DNA of 11,312 nt from Desulfuromonadales bacterium (GCA_030614505.1 JAUWTX010000039.1:1-11312); one strand, 5' to 3'; positions 1 to 7,699 are shown, counted from the first letter of the stretch. Translations and numbers: made by a program. The notes: generated from the sequence alone by a model not told the origin.

Positions 1-1308
1 GAGTCCCAGTCTGCCCGTTGCCTGGCCGCCTATGTTTACGCATCGGCCGGTCCGGGTGAATCAAGCACCGACCTGGTCTTTTCCGGACATTCTCTGATTG
101 CAGAATATGGCCAGATCCTTGATGAAACGCAGCGTTTCCAATTTACTTCTCAGATCGCCATGGCTGATATTGATATCCAGCGTTTGGTCCACGAACGTCT
201 GCGCAATAACAGTTATGCTGCCAGTCAGGCTGACCAGGACTTTCTGCTGGTGCCGGTTGAGGTCACAGAACGTCAGGCGGACGAGCTGTTGCGCCCGATT
301 GCCAAGACTCCTTTTGTACCGGCTGCTGTCGAAGAACGACAGGCCCGCTGCGAAGAAATTTTTGCCATTCAGACGACCGGGTTGATGAAACGCCTGATGC
401 ACACCGGTAGTCAAAAAGTGGTCCTGGGGATCTCCGGCGGACTTGATTCCACCCTGGCGTTGCTGGTGACAGTCAAAGCTTTCGACCGGCTCAACTGGTC
501 ACGCGACGATATCCTGGCGGTCACCATGCCCGGCTTCGGCACTACCCGCAGAACGCGAGGCAATGCCGAGACTCTCGCCGGGGAGCTTGGCGTGAGCCTG
601 CGGACAATCAGTATCGACGCAGCGGTTCATCAACACTTTGCAGACATCGGTCAAGATCCTGAGAAGCATGATATTACCTACGAGAATTCCCAGGCTCGCG
701 AGCGCACCCAGATTCTCATGGATCTGGCCAACCAGATCGGCGGATTCGTGGTCGGCACCGGTGACCTGTCGGAACTGGCTCTTGGCTGGGCAACCTACAA
801 CGGCGACCACATGTCGATGTACGGTGTCAATGCATCCGTCCCCAAAACACTTGTGCGTTACCTGATCGAATGGTGTGCGGAATCCGAGTTCAGTGGACGA
901 GCCTCCGAGGTTCTGCACGATGTCTGTGCCACGCCGGTTTCTCCGGAACTGCTGCCGCCCGATGAAGACGGTGACATCAGCCAGAAAACCGAGGAGCATG
1001 TCGGTCCCTACGAGCTGCACGATTTTTTCCTGTTCCAGGTTGTCCGCAACCAGTTCGCCCCACGCAAAATTCTCGATCTGGCTTGTCGGGCCTTCGCTGG
1101 AGACTACTCGCAAGCAGAGATCCTCAAATGGTTGCGGCTCTTTTATAGTCGTTTCTTTGCCCAGCAGTTTAAACGCTCTTGTCTGCCGGATGGCCCGAAG
1201 GTCGGCAGTGTTTCTTTGTCGCCGCGTGGCGACTGGCGTATGCCAAGTGATGCCAGTGCCGCTCTCTGGTTGGCTGAACTTGACCAGGTTGCTGAGAAGG
1301 ACTCCTGA
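1..1308 (+). CDS. nadE: Glutamine-dependent NAD+ synthetase, 5'-truncated by window edge
   Basis: Last step of NAD biosynthesis in the cytoplasm: ATP-dependent amidation of nicotinic acid adenine dinucleotide with ammonia taken from glutamine (EC 6.3.5.1). The frame is open from base 1, so the gene begins upstream; 435 residues are visible. The first 40 or so match the end of the N-terminal nitrilase-type glutaminase domain (YASAGPGESSTDLVFSGHSL, from base 31); its catalytic Cys must lie upstream. The synthetase domain carries the PP-loop ISGGLDST (from base 430), an ENSQARERTQILMD segment (from base 679) and TGDLSELALGW with YNGDHMSMYGVN, all typical of NadE. An ATG at 160 sits inside the fused protein and is not the true start. 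The stop TGA is five bases before rsmI, so the two are probably co-transcribed. Family assignment is secure; only the 5' end is missing. Confidence 0.97.
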   Translation, partial: ESQSARCLAAYVYASAGPGESSTDLVFSGHSLIAEYGQILDETQRFQFTSQIAMADIDIQRLVHERLRNNSYAASQADQDFLLVPVEVTERQADELLRPIAKTPFVPAAVEERQARCEEIFAIQTTGLMKRLMHTGSQKVVLGISGGLDSTLALLVTVKAFDRLNWSRDDILAVTMPGFGTTRRTRGNAETLAGELGVSLRTISIDAAVHQHFADIGQDPEKHDITYENSQARERTQILMDLANQIGGFVVGTGDLSELALGWATYNGDHMSMYGVNASVPKTLVRYLIEWCAESEFSGRASEVLHDVCATPVSPELLPPDEDGDISQKTEEHVGPYELHDFFLFQVVRNQFAPRKILDLACRAFAGDYSQAEILKWLRLFYSRFFAQQFKRSCLPDGPKVGSVSLSPRGDWRMPSDASAALWLAELDQVAEKDS

Positions 1309-1313
1309 GCGGT

Positions 1314-2201
1314 ATGACTGAAGAGCAGAGAATGGGGGGCGCAGAGCAGAGAGCAGGTCACGTGGGCACCCTTTACGTGGTTGCAACACCGATCGGTAAT
1401 CTTGAAGATATCACCTATCGGGCGGTGAGAATCCTCAGCGAAGTTGACCTGGTGGCTGCAGAAGACACACGCCACAGTCGCAAACTGTTTGCCCGTTTTG
1501 GCATTAAAAAGCCGCTGGTGTCTTATCACGATCATAACGAACAGCAGCGCCAGTCAATGTTGGTCAAGCGGTTGCAGGCGGGTGAAGATATTGCCTTGAT
1601 CAGTGATGCCGGCACACCCTGTATCGCCGATCCCGGTTACCGTCTGATCGCTTCCTGCCACGCTGTCGGGATTCCAGTTGTGCCGATTCCCGGGCCGTCG
1701 GCATTGATCACCGCTTTAAGTGCCGCTGGAGTGAACACCGATCGTTTCGCTTTTGAAGGGTATCTGCCGCAACGGGCCAAGGCCCGTGCTGATTTGCTCA
1801 GGAAACTTAACGGTGAACAGCGCACGCTGATTTTTTACGAGGCGCCACATCGCCTGGCGGCAACCCTGATCGATCTGGTTGATATTCTGGGTGGCGAACG
1901 TCAGTTGGTGGTAGCTCGTGAACTGACCAAATTGCACGAGGAGTTTTTTCGCGGCACAGTGGCCGAAGCAGTCACTCGCTTTGAACAGGAACCGGCGAGG
2001 GGAGAACTGGTTCTGATTCTTCCTCCCAGCACGCAGGGGCCGCAGATGAATGTGCGTGATGCCTTGCGAAAACTGCTGAATGAAAGTGACCTGTCGCGCC
2101 GTGAAGCGGTTAAACTGATCGCCAAGGAATATGGCCTGCCAAGCAGTGATGTTTATCGCGTCAGTCTCAGCCTGACAGAGGAGGAAGCGATTGATGAGTG
2201 A
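1314..2201 (+). CDS. rsmI: 16S rRNA (cytidine(1402)-2'-O)-methyltransferase RsmI
   Basis: SAM-dependent methyltransferase that 2'-O-methylates C1402 of 16S rRNA in the ribosomal P site. The 295 residues are close to the usual family length. Family signatures are in order: GTLYVVATPIGNLEDIT (residues 18-34), AAEDTRHSRKL (48-58), SDAGTPCIADPG (around 97), PGPSALITALSAAG (around 125) and FYEAPHRL (around 175), followed by the C-terminal helical domain. The first 17 residues are rich in E, Q, R and G and lie outside the conserved fold. Alternative starts in frame are ATG 1332 and GTG 1362; GTG 1362 would put the protein start directly at the conserved core. An AAGGA at 1298-1301 gives only weak support to ATG 1314, so the exact start is uncertain. 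The 3' end overlaps the downstream receiver gene by 8 bases. Confidence 0.96.
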   Translation: MTEEQRMGGAEQRAGHVGTLYVVATPIGNLEDITYRAVRILSEVDLVAAEDTRHSRKLFARFGIKKPLVSYHDHNEQQRQSMLVKRLQAGEDIALISDAGTPCIADPGYRLIASCHAVGIPVVPIPGPSALITALSAAGVNTDRFAFEGYLPQRAKARADLLRKLNGEQRTLIFYEAPHRLAATLIDLVDILGGERQLVVARELTKLHEEFFRGTVAEAVTRFEQEPARGELVLILPPSTQGPQMNVRDALRKLLNESDLSRREAVKLIAKEYGLPSSDVYRVSLSLTEEEAIDE

Positions 2202-2574
2202 AAAGAAAAGGATTTTGCTGATTGACGATCACCAGACCGTTTTTCGCCTGCTTGAAGCAATTGTCCGTATCAAAGGTTATACGCTGCTCTATGCAGACTG
2301 TGGTCAGAAGGGAATCGTCATGGCCCGCCAGGAACAGCCGGATATGATTCTGCTGGATGTCATGATGCCGGATATCGATGGCTTCAAGGTATGTCAGTAT
2401 CTGAAAGAGAACGAGGACACAAAAGATATCCCGGTGATGTTTCTGACCGCTCGCGGTGCTGATGGTGACCTGGAAACAGGGCGCAGGGCCGGTGCCAATG
2501 GCTTCATGACCAAGCCTTTCCAGACGATAGATGTGCTCAACCAGATTGAGCGGATGTTGGCCGATAAAGTCTAG
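2194..2574 (+). CDS. Single-domain response regulator (CheY-like receiver)
   Basis: Stand-alone phosphoacceptor receiver domain of 126 residues with no output domain. All key positions are present: acidic pair D11-D12 in LLIDDHQ, phosphoacceptor D55 in ILLDVMMPDIDG, T85 in VMFLTARG and K107 in MTKPF. I chose ATG 2194 over TTG 2191 because the purine-rich Shine-Dalgarno AGAGGAGG at about 2178-2185 is then 8-9 bases away. The start codon lies inside the end of rsmI (ATGAGTGA arrangement), which suggests translational coupling. Its kinase and partner are not in the window. The fold and chemistry are clear; the pathway it serves is unknown. Confidence 0.95.
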   Translation: MSEKKRILLIDDHQTVFRLLEAIVRIKGYTLLYADCGQKGIVMARQEQPDMILLDVMMPDIDGFKVCQYLKENEDTKDIPVMFLTARGADGDLETGRRAGANGFMTKPFQTIDVLNQIERMLADKV

Positions 2575-2941
2575 AAATAATAGAGCTGAAACTGTTAACA
2601 AAAGATAGTACGGCTTCACATTAATTCGCTCGTCTCTTGTCACTCAAATAGTTGGTTGCTTCATCACTGCATCATTATTTTACCTCTTCTTCGTTTTGCT
2701 CCTGAATCTCGACATCGTTATTTCACCTTGCCCCATGCCCCACATTGTCAGCGCTGAGTTGTTACAAGCCAGGGGCCTGAATTCCTGAGAAAATAATAAG
2801 TATAGATAACTCCTTGAAGTTTGGGATGTATCGATTTGCTTTGGGTCTAATTGCTCGAGTTGGAACGTACCTTGCTCTTGCTAATGGTAACAACACGAGA
2901 AGTGACCTGCTGGTCAGGTTGACAACAACAGGAGGTGCCAC
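2575..2941 (+). other. Intergenic region with small hairpin leader before the exported protein
   Basis: No credible gene is visible in this 367-bp stretch, which is more A/T-rich than the rsmI block. It holds one short perfect hairpin, TGACC-TGCT-GGTCA at 2903-2916, lying 13 bases before the Shine-Dalgarno AGGAGG (2930-2935) of the next gene. I found no convincing terminator after the receiver gene and no confident sigma70 promoter. A weak candidate is TTGGAA (2860-2865) with a 16-bp spacer to TAATGG (2882-2887). Confidence 0.4.
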
Positions 2942-3286
2942 ATGTTTTTCTTCAAACAAATACTCTCCATCATTGCTCTCCTCGGTTTCCTTGCTTCACC
3001 AGCATTAGCTGCTGAAACGTTCTCAGGCAAGGCTGATTATACTGCTTTGAATTCGTCCGGAAAAGTTGTCGTACTTGCGAATAGTTCCACACAAACCGCT
3101 CTCGATGTTGCTGATGGGTCGGGAATAGATGAGAGAGATGACCGTCTTGTTGAAGCTGCGCTGCAGCTGGGTGTTTTTCGTTTCTTTGCTGATTATCGCT
3201 ATCTCGATATAGAAGTAGATGATAGCGTTGTAGTTACCGATACAAGTTTCTCCGGTCCTTATGCCGGAGCGCTGGTCCGCTTCTGA
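2942..3286 (+). CDS. Small exported protein with outer-membrane-barrel-like C-terminus
   Basis: Unrecognised protein of 114 residues. An obvious Sec signal peptide is present: K5, a hydrophobic core from about 7 to 17, and a likely signal peptidase I site after PALA (around residue 23). The mature part is about 90 residues, acidic and Ser/Thr-rich, with no Cys in the mature part. Its C-terminus (FADYRYLDIEVDD from about 76, then SFSGPYAGALVRF at the very end) has the alternating aromatic pattern and terminal Phe of a BAM-recognised beta-signal. It resembles the last two strands of small outer-membrane barrel proteins. With so few strands it cannot form a normal barrel alone, so it may be an internally deleted barrel gene or a subunit. 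The Shine-Dalgarno AGGAGG six bases before ATG is excellent, so it is very likely expressed. A terminator follows at 3317. Export is confident; function is not. Confidence 0.8.
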   Translation: MFFFKQILSIIALLGFLASPALAAETFSGKADYTALNSSGKVVVLANSSTQTALDVADGSGIDERDDRLVEAALQLGVFRFFADYRYLDIEVDDSVVVTDTSFSGPYAGALVRF

Positions 3287-3316
3287 TCGTTTTGCCTCCT
3301 TCAGAGCCGGATCGAG

Positions 3317-3349
3317 AAAAGGGTAGCCATGTGGCTGCCTTTTTCTTTT
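3317..3349 (+). terminator. Rho-independent terminator, possibly bidirectional
   Basis: The stem GGTAGCC-ATGT-GGCTGCC is extended outward by AAAAG pairing with the following T-run, giving about 12 pairs including G.T wobbles. It is followed by TTTTTCTTTT. It closes the small exported-protein gene on the + strand. On the - strand the hairpin has one mismatch and a shorter T-run, but it could also end the phosphofructokinase transcript, which stops at 3426. Confidence 0.85.
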
Positions 3350-3425
3350 GGGCTTATGACTGAACCGTTATAAATCGAAACTGTATTGACAGACACAATG
3401 CAAGCAGAACAAGAGAGTGTGATTT

Positions 3426-4625
3426 TTAAACGTCGCTGGTCATAATGAAGGTCGGCTGACGATGGAACGACTCGTACTTGGGGCGCAGTCGTTCCGTGTT
3501 GTAGTACTTGTCGACATCGACGACCTTCTTGTGGCCGGTGACCACATCGATCGGCACCGTATCGTAGCAACCGTTGTGCAGGCTGATCAGGCGCCCTGAG
3601 GTGTTGGAGAGCACCAGGTCGAACGCCAGGTTGCCGAAGGCCATCGGCACGATCGAGTCCATCGCGTCGGGATCACCGCAGCGGACCAGGTAGCCGAGAC
3701 GCTGGCTGAGGACATTGACCCGGCGGCCTCCGTTGAATCTCGGTGACAGGGCTTTAAGCTGGGTCGCCACCTGATCACCGATACCGCCAAGTTTCATGTG
3801 GCCGTACTGATCGGTCTCCTTGCTCTCATAGAGCATGTCGTCGTGATGTGTCATGGTGGCCCCTTCGGAGATCAGCACCACCGAGTAGTTGCTCGGATGC
3901 TTGCGCCGGTCGTGGCTGAGCAGGTCGCAGAGGTGTTCCATTGAGAACGGATGCTCCGGGATGACACAGCGGTCGGCGGCCCCGGCCATGGCCGGCAGGA
4001 TGGCGGAGAACCCGGCGTAGCGACCGAACACCTCAAGGACCAGAAAACGTTCATGGGAACCGGCGCTGGTGCGCAGTCGATGGGTCAGCTCGATGGTTCG
4101 GGTGACGCAGGTGGAGAAGCCGATGCAGTAGTCGGTGCCGGGGACGTCATTGTCCATGGTTTTGGGGATGGCTACTACCTTGACCCCTTCTTCGTGCAGT
4201 CGTTTACCGTAGCTGAGGGTATCGTCACCACCGATCGGGATGAGGAAGTCGAGACCGAGGAAGTCGATGTTCTTCAGGACTTCCGGAGTGACGTCGTTGA
4301 TCTGGTCGCTGTAGCGATCGAGCAGATGTGGCGGGACGTTGGTGTCTGGCAGGTGACTCGGTCGGGTCCGCGAGGTGTGCAGGAAAGTGCCGCCGGTGCG
4401 GCCGGCCCGATTGACGATCTCTTCAGTCAGTTCCTGAACGCAGCTGCTGTTGTCCGCATGTGCGTCGGGGACCAGGTCGACTAGCCCGGCCCAGCCGCGC
4501 CGGATACCCAAAACCCGGTAGCCTTCCCGCAATGCTCGTACGGTTACCGCGCGGATGGCAGGGTTGAGCCCCGGGACGTCTCCACCACCGGTCAGGATGC
4601 CGATCGTTCCTTTTGCTTTTGCCAT
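3426..4625 (-). CDS. Phosphofructokinase, residues of the PPi-dependent type
   Basis: Phosphorylates fructose 6-phosphate at C1 in glycolysis, in the cytoplasm. 399 residues from ATG 4625, chosen over ATG 4661 because AGGAGG (4633-4638) is seven bases upstream and the family N-terminus (GTIGILTGGGDVPGLNPAIR) begins at residue 6. The conserved PFK core is intact: GGGDVPGLN (13-21), IPIGGDDT (129-136), PKTMDNDVPGTDY (154-166, catalytic Asp158) and EVFGRYAGFSA. In E. coli PfkA terms, position 104 is Asp here (GGDD, D135) and position 124 is Lys (PKT, K155). In ATP-dependent PfkA both are Gly; Asp plus Lys is the known signature of pyrophosphate-using enzymes. I therefore favour a reversible PPi-dependent enzyme, while automatic annotation would probably say 6-phosphofructokinase (pfkA-like). 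The protein is longer than PfkA (about 320). It is transcribed alone, with a dyad near its start. Confidence 0.93.
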   Translation of the reverse strand: MAKAKGTIGILTGGGDVPGLNPAIRAVTVRALREGYRVLGIRRGWAGLVDLVPDAHADNSSCVQELTEEIVNRAGRTGGTFLHTSRTRPSHLPDTNVPPHLLDRYSDQINDVTPEVLKNIDFLGLDFLIPIGGDDTLSYGKRLHEEGVKVVAIPKTMDNDVPGTDYCIGFSTCVTRTIELTHRLRTSAGSHERFLVLEVFGRYAGFSAILPAMAGAADRCVIPEHPFSMEHLCDLLSHDRRKHPSNYSVVLISEGATMTHHDDMLYESKETDQYGHMKLGGIGDQVATQLKALSPRFNGGRRVNVLSQRLGYLVRCGDPDAMDSIVPMAFGNLAFDLVLSNTSGRLISLHNGCYDTVPIDVVTGHKKVVDVDKYYNTERLRPKYESFHRQPTFIMTSDV

Positions 4626-4649
4626 AATGAAACCTCCTCGAAGAGTGTC

Positions 4650-4678
4650 ATTGTGTTGCAAGCAGCATGCACAACAAT
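4650..4678 (-). promoter_or_regulatory. Candidate operator dyad upstream of phosphofructokinase
   Basis: Two 11-base half-sites, ATTGTGTTGCA (4650-4660) and TGCACAACAAT (4668-4678), are inverted around a 7-base centre and agree at 9 of 11 positions. The dyad lies 25-53 bases before the start codon, overlapping where the transcript should begin. That suits repressor binding, but no regulator can be named. Confidence 0.35.
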
Positions 4679-4725
4679 GTTAAACAACCTTCGGGTGTTC
4701 ACAAGTAGTCGATGGAGTTTTACTT

Positions 4726-4868
4726 AGTTTTCGTCCGGAAACGGCCCTTTTCCGCAATCTCTGCGTCAACCGGCACGTTTGCTTGTGCGGCGTACCGATG
4801 TACGCCTCCGCGCAAACGCTTGATTCCCTTGACCTTGCGAAAAACTGCTCGTTTCCAAATCGAAAACT
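4726..4868. repeat. 143-bp imperfect palindrome (MITE- or REP-like intergenic element)
   Basis: The outer ends AGTTTTCG (4726-4733) and CGAAAACT (4861-4868) are exact reverse complements. The centre is a perfect GGCGTAC-CGAT-GTACGCC hairpin (4789-4806). Between them many blocks pair in order: GGAAAC with GTTTCC, TTTTCCGCA with TGCGAAAA, GTCAA with TTGAC, and CGTTTGC with GCAAACG. The arms match over most of about 70 bases each. It sits between the convergently spaced 3' end of the hydrolase gene and the 5' side of the phosphofructokinase gene. A coding frame crosses part of it but carries no recognisable protein. It is most likely a non-autonomous mobile or dispersed repeat; only one copy is in this window. 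Confidence 0.7.
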
Positions 4869-4878
4869 GCACTCATAT

Positions 4879-4899
4879 CCATCCGGTGTTTCCGGATGG
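4879..4899 (-). terminator. Hairpin just after the hydrolase gene, possible terminator
   Basis: A perfect 8-bp stem, CCATCCGG and CCGGATGG with a 5-base loop, starts 7 bases beyond the hydrolase stop codon on the - strand. No run of T follows directly, so it may act only as an RNA 3'-end stabiliser or as part of the neighbouring palindromic element. Confidence 0.4.
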
Positions 4900-4906
4900 C
4901 CACTAC

Positions 4907-5800
4907 TTAATAAACTCCGAAATAGATCAACTCGATCCAGCGATCACTTGTGAAGAGTCCATCGCCCCAGGTTTCCTCAAGGTCGGCCAAGGGGGCTGCG
5001 GCAATCGCTTCCTGGGCCGTTTTCCCGCCTTCCTTAAGCGTTCTCAACCGTTCATAGGCGGTTGCAAGCATCTGGCGGAAATTTTCCAACTCTGCCTTGT
5101 TCCCCAGGGGGCCGTGTCCTGCGATAATCTTCGTTTTATCGTCAGCCAACGACAAAACCGTATCAGCTGCTTCGATCATCCCCTTGAGGGAACCACCATG
5201 TTTGACATCGATAAAAGGGTAGAAACCATTAAAGAAAATATCTCCGGCATGGATAACATTGGCTGCTTTAAAATAGATAAAACTGTCACCATCGGTATGG
5301 GCGTGGGGTACATGTATGGCCTGGACGCTGTCGCCGTTAAGGTGAAAACTGATATCTTCGGAAAAAGTTACCACCGGTAAGCCTTCCTTGGTAACTGCCG
5401 CTCGTTTCATATCAAACGCTTCGATAAAAGAGCCAGCACTCAGGCGTTCACGCACATTGTCGTGAGAAAAAATCAGAGTACCCCCCTGGCCGAGGTTTTC
5501 GTTTCCACCCGTGTGATCTCCGTGGTAGTGGGTGTTAATCAGAAATTTAGGGTGGTCGCCACCAACCGACTTGATCGCCTCTATAATTTTCTCCGTGAGA
5601 GGGGCAAACTGATCATCAATCAGAAAAGTTCCATCTTTGCCGATAAACAGTCCGATATTGCCGCCTTTTCCCTCAAGCATGTATATCTGTTCAGAGACCT
5701 GAACAGAGGTGATCTCGACTTCATCCGCTTGTGCGGTTGTTACGAGAGATACGAGCCCTGCGGTCAGAACCGCGAATACCGACATTATTTTGTATGTCAT
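4907..5800 (-). CDS. Exported metallo-beta-lactamase-fold hydrolase
   Basis: 297 residues with a Sec signal peptide (hydrophobic from about 5 to 21, likely cleavage after TTAQA), so it is periplasmic or secreted. The full binuclear zinc set of the MBL fold is present: THYHGDH (H91, H93, D95, H96), H168 in PHAHTDGDS, D187 in HAGD and H229 in AGHGP. The fold N-terminus (MLEGKGGNIGLFIGKDG, from 41) and C-terminal helices are complete. The nearest general class is the SoxH/glyoxalase II-like group of exported MBL hydrolases that also includes subclass B3-like lactamases. No residue identifies the substrate, so resistance should not be assumed. ATG 5800 has AAGGAG about 8 bases upstream. The gene stands alone; a possible -10 box reading TAGAAT on the - strand lies at 5856-5861 without a good -35. 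Confidence 0.93.
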   Translation of the reverse strand: MTYKIMSVFAVLTAGLVSLVTTAQADEVEITSVQVSEQIYMLEGKGGNIGLFIGKDGTFLIDDQFAPLTEKIIEAIKSVGGDHPKFLINTHYHGDHTGGNENLGQGGTLIFSHDNVRERLSAGSFIEAFDMKRAAVTKEGLPVVTFSEDISFHLNGDSVQAIHVPHAHTDGDSFIYFKAANVIHAGDIFFNGFYPFIDVKHGGSLKGMIEAADTVLSLADDKTKIIAGHGPLGNKAELENFRQMLATAYERLRTLKEGGKTAQEAIAAAPLADLEETWGDGLFTSDRWIELIYFGVY

Positions 5801-6143
5801 TTGAATTCTCCTTATGTTTATGGCTTAAACTTGTTTCCTTTTGTTTCTTCATATCATTCTAACTCAAATTGTAAGTTTGGTTCAGTGTTGACAGGAATCG
5901 TTGAGGGAGGGTAGGGTTGGTCTGGTTTTCGCTCGAGTCTACAACGGGGCGGTCGGTCTAAATTCGAACAACAAGTTCAAGCTCTCTCATAAGTCCAGGG
6001 CTTCAGTAAACAGCATGAAAGCCCCGGTTATTGTCATCTAAAACGATGTGAGAGGATTGTTAGCAAACATCTTTTTGTAAACTCAAAATCCTTTACAGGC
6101 CGACAGCCTCCTGAGCATTAGACTCAAAAGACATATTTGCATA
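5801..6143. other. Intergenic region between hydrolase and chromate transporter genes
   Basis: No gene is visible in 343 bp. It contains the hydrolase leader (with its Shine-Dalgarno next to 5800) and an imperfect 9-bp-arm hairpin, CCAGGGCTT (5995-6003) with AAGCCCCGG (6019-6027), one mismatch, 15-base loop and no adjacent T-run. The hairpin could be a weak end for the chromate transporter transcript, which arrives from the right. A TTGACA at 5889 has no matching -10 box or downstream + strand gene. Confidence 0.4.
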
Positions 6144-7334
6144 TTAAGCAAAAGAAGAAATAATGGCTCCACCTAGTCCGGTTACGCCAACAACAAGCCA
6201 GGGCGGAATTTTCCACAACATCAAAAGACCAAAGGCTGCCAAGGCGAGAAGGAAGTCTCCCGCTGAAAGAATCCCACTACTCCAGACAGGATCATAGAAA
6301 GCGGCTAGCAACAGGCCGACGACGGCTGCATTGATACCAACAAGTGACTGTCTTACACTTTGATTCTTTCTCAAACCCTCCCAGAAAGGAAGGATGCCAA
6401 CGACTAACAGAAAAGAAGGCAAAAAGATTGAGAGCAGACAGAGCAGACCTCCGACCAAACCATTGGGTGCAACCTCCAAGGCCCCACCCAAGTAGGCGGA
6501 AAAGGTGAAGAGTGGTCCCGGAACCGCCTGGGCTGCACCGTATCCAGCCAGAAACATATCTTTACTGATCCAACCTGAATTAACAACTTCTGCCTGAAGT
6601 AAAGGCAGCACAACATGCCCCCCACCAAAAACCAGTGATCCAGAACGATAGAAGCTATCGGCAAGGGCGAACCACTGGGAGCCACCAGCAGCCAATAATG
6701 GCAAAATAAGCAACAGCCCAAAAAACAGGCCGAGACTTATAACCGCACTTTTTTTGCTTGGAGCAAAAAGATGAGGTTCGTGAGTGATCGTCTGCTCGTA
6801 GCGAAGGCTGGACAACCCAAGAATCGCGCCACCAATGATAGCTGCCATTTGACCTGGAACACCAGGCCAAGTCAATGCAAGCATTGCTGCCAAAACAGCT
6901 ACGATCCTACGTGGTTTATCCGGACATAGCGCCCTGGCCATCCCCCATATTGCCTGGGCAACTACTGCAACTGCCGCAACCTTGAGACCATGGAGCCAGC
7001 CGACTTCAACAACAGATTCATGAAGTGCCATGATTCCGTAAGCGAACAGGATGAGAGCTAGAGCCGAAGGCAAAGTAAAGCCTGCCCAGGCGGCCAGACC
7101 TCCTCGTATACCTGCCTGTGATATACCTATGCCGATCCCAACCTGGCTACTGGCGGGTCCAGGCAAAAATTGGCAGAGGGCAACTAAGTCTGCATATGTG
7201 TCCTCTTTCAAACAACGTCGCCTTGTTACAAACTCATCACGGAAATAGCCCAAGTGGGCGACAGGCCCACCAAATGAAGTCAGCCCAAGTTTCAGGAAAG
7301 CAAGGAAGATTTTAGAAGCTGTTAGTTTTGTCAT
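6144..7334 (-). CDS. chrA: Chromate transporter, CHR family
   Basis: Inner-membrane protein of 396 residues, the length of the two-domain CHR proteins that export chromate, or at least belong to the chromate ion transporter family. It contains duplicated halves. The N-half has FLKLGLTSFGGPVAHLGYF (13-31) and FLPGPASSQVGIGIG (56-70). The C-half has SGSLVFGGGHVVLPLLQAEV (around 230) and AQAVPGPLFTFSAYLG (around 265). About ten hydrophobic segments are visible. ATG 7334 is directly preceded in frame by a TAA, so the start is well constrained, but no good Shine-Dalgarno is visible, which is odd. No chrB-type regulator or other metal-resistance gene adjoins it. Many CHR homologues are annotated by family only, so chromate as true substrate is an inference. 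Confidence 0.94.
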   Translation of the reverse strand: MTKLTASKIFLAFLKLGLTSFGGPVAHLGYFRDEFVTRRRCLKEDTYADLVALCQFLPGPASSQVGIGIGISQAGIRGGLAAWAGFTLPSALALILFAYGIMALHESVVEVGWLHGLKVAAVAVVAQAIWGMARALCPDKPRRIVAVLAAMLALTWPGVPGQMAAIIGGAILGLSSLRYEQTITHEPHLFAPSKKSAVISLGLFFGLLLILPLLAAGGSQWFALADSFYRSGSLVFGGGHVVLPLLQAEVVNSGWISKDMFLAGYGAAQAVPGPLFTFSAYLGGALEVAPNGLVGGLLCLLSIFLPSFLLVVGILPFWEGLRKNQSVRQSLVGINAAVVGLLLAAFYDPVWSSGILSAGDFLLALAAFGLLMLWKIPPWLVVGVTGLGGAIISSFA

Positions 7335-7433
7335 TTATGTATTTTACATGCTCAGACGCTTTTTGGTTTTAATTGAGCCTTTTTGAATCTTGAATAATTC
7401 TTCCCCAAGCCCAAAATAACCAACTATTAGAAA

Positions 7434-7539
7434 CCACGACTACCGAGGCAAAAAACTGCTTCTTATTGATAGAGATATTTAGGAAGCTCGTTAATCCACA
7501 AAATGTTGGCCACCAGGGTTCGGTCCTTGCTGGTCATTT
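7434..7539 (+). repeat. Promoter-hairpin repeat, copy A
   Basis: First of four related intergenic copies. It starts with CCACGACT (7434-7441), then a small stem GAGGCA / TGCTTC with an A-rich loop. A -35-like TTGATA (7466-7471), an 18-bp spacer and GTTAAT (7490-7495) follow. Eleven bases on comes a 33-nt hairpin (7507-7539): six pairs including one G.T wobble, one mismatch and five pairs around TTCGGT, ending CATTT. The first 63 or so bases align without gaps to copies B and C at roughly 80 per cent identity. It lies between the chromate transporter and the riboswitch. No reading frame is conserved, so it acts as DNA or RNA, not protein. Confidence 0.8.
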
Positions 7540-7699
7540 CATATTTGTCAGGGTATTCAGGACACTGACCAAACCCCTGTTTTTGGCCTGTAAAATCTCT
7601 TGGAACAACTTATAGGATACCTTCCAACGAACAAAGAAACGAAACTGCCAGCACATTAAATGATTCCCACAAATCTAGGTTTCTGATACATTGACTATC

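Noticed and set aside
499..1389. 296-residue open frame on the - strand
   Set aside because: Antisense to the well-supported nadE gene, with no recognisable domain; an open shadow of biased codon use.
2814..3008. 64-residue open frame on the + strand
   Set aside because: Overlaps the start of the exported protein in another frame and lacks a Shine-Dalgarno, whereas the exported protein has an excellent one.
3951..4484. 177-residue open frame on the + strand
   Set aside because: Antisense to phosphofructokinase, Gly/Val/Asp-rich shadow composition and no domain.
4712..5380. 222-residue open frame on the + strand
   Set aside because: Runs through the palindromic repeat and then antisense to the zinc hydrolase gene; no ribosome site or family signal.
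4907..5800. Beta-lactam resistance gene
   Set aside because: The zinc-binding set is common to the whole MBL superfamily; nothing seen identifies lactam specificity.
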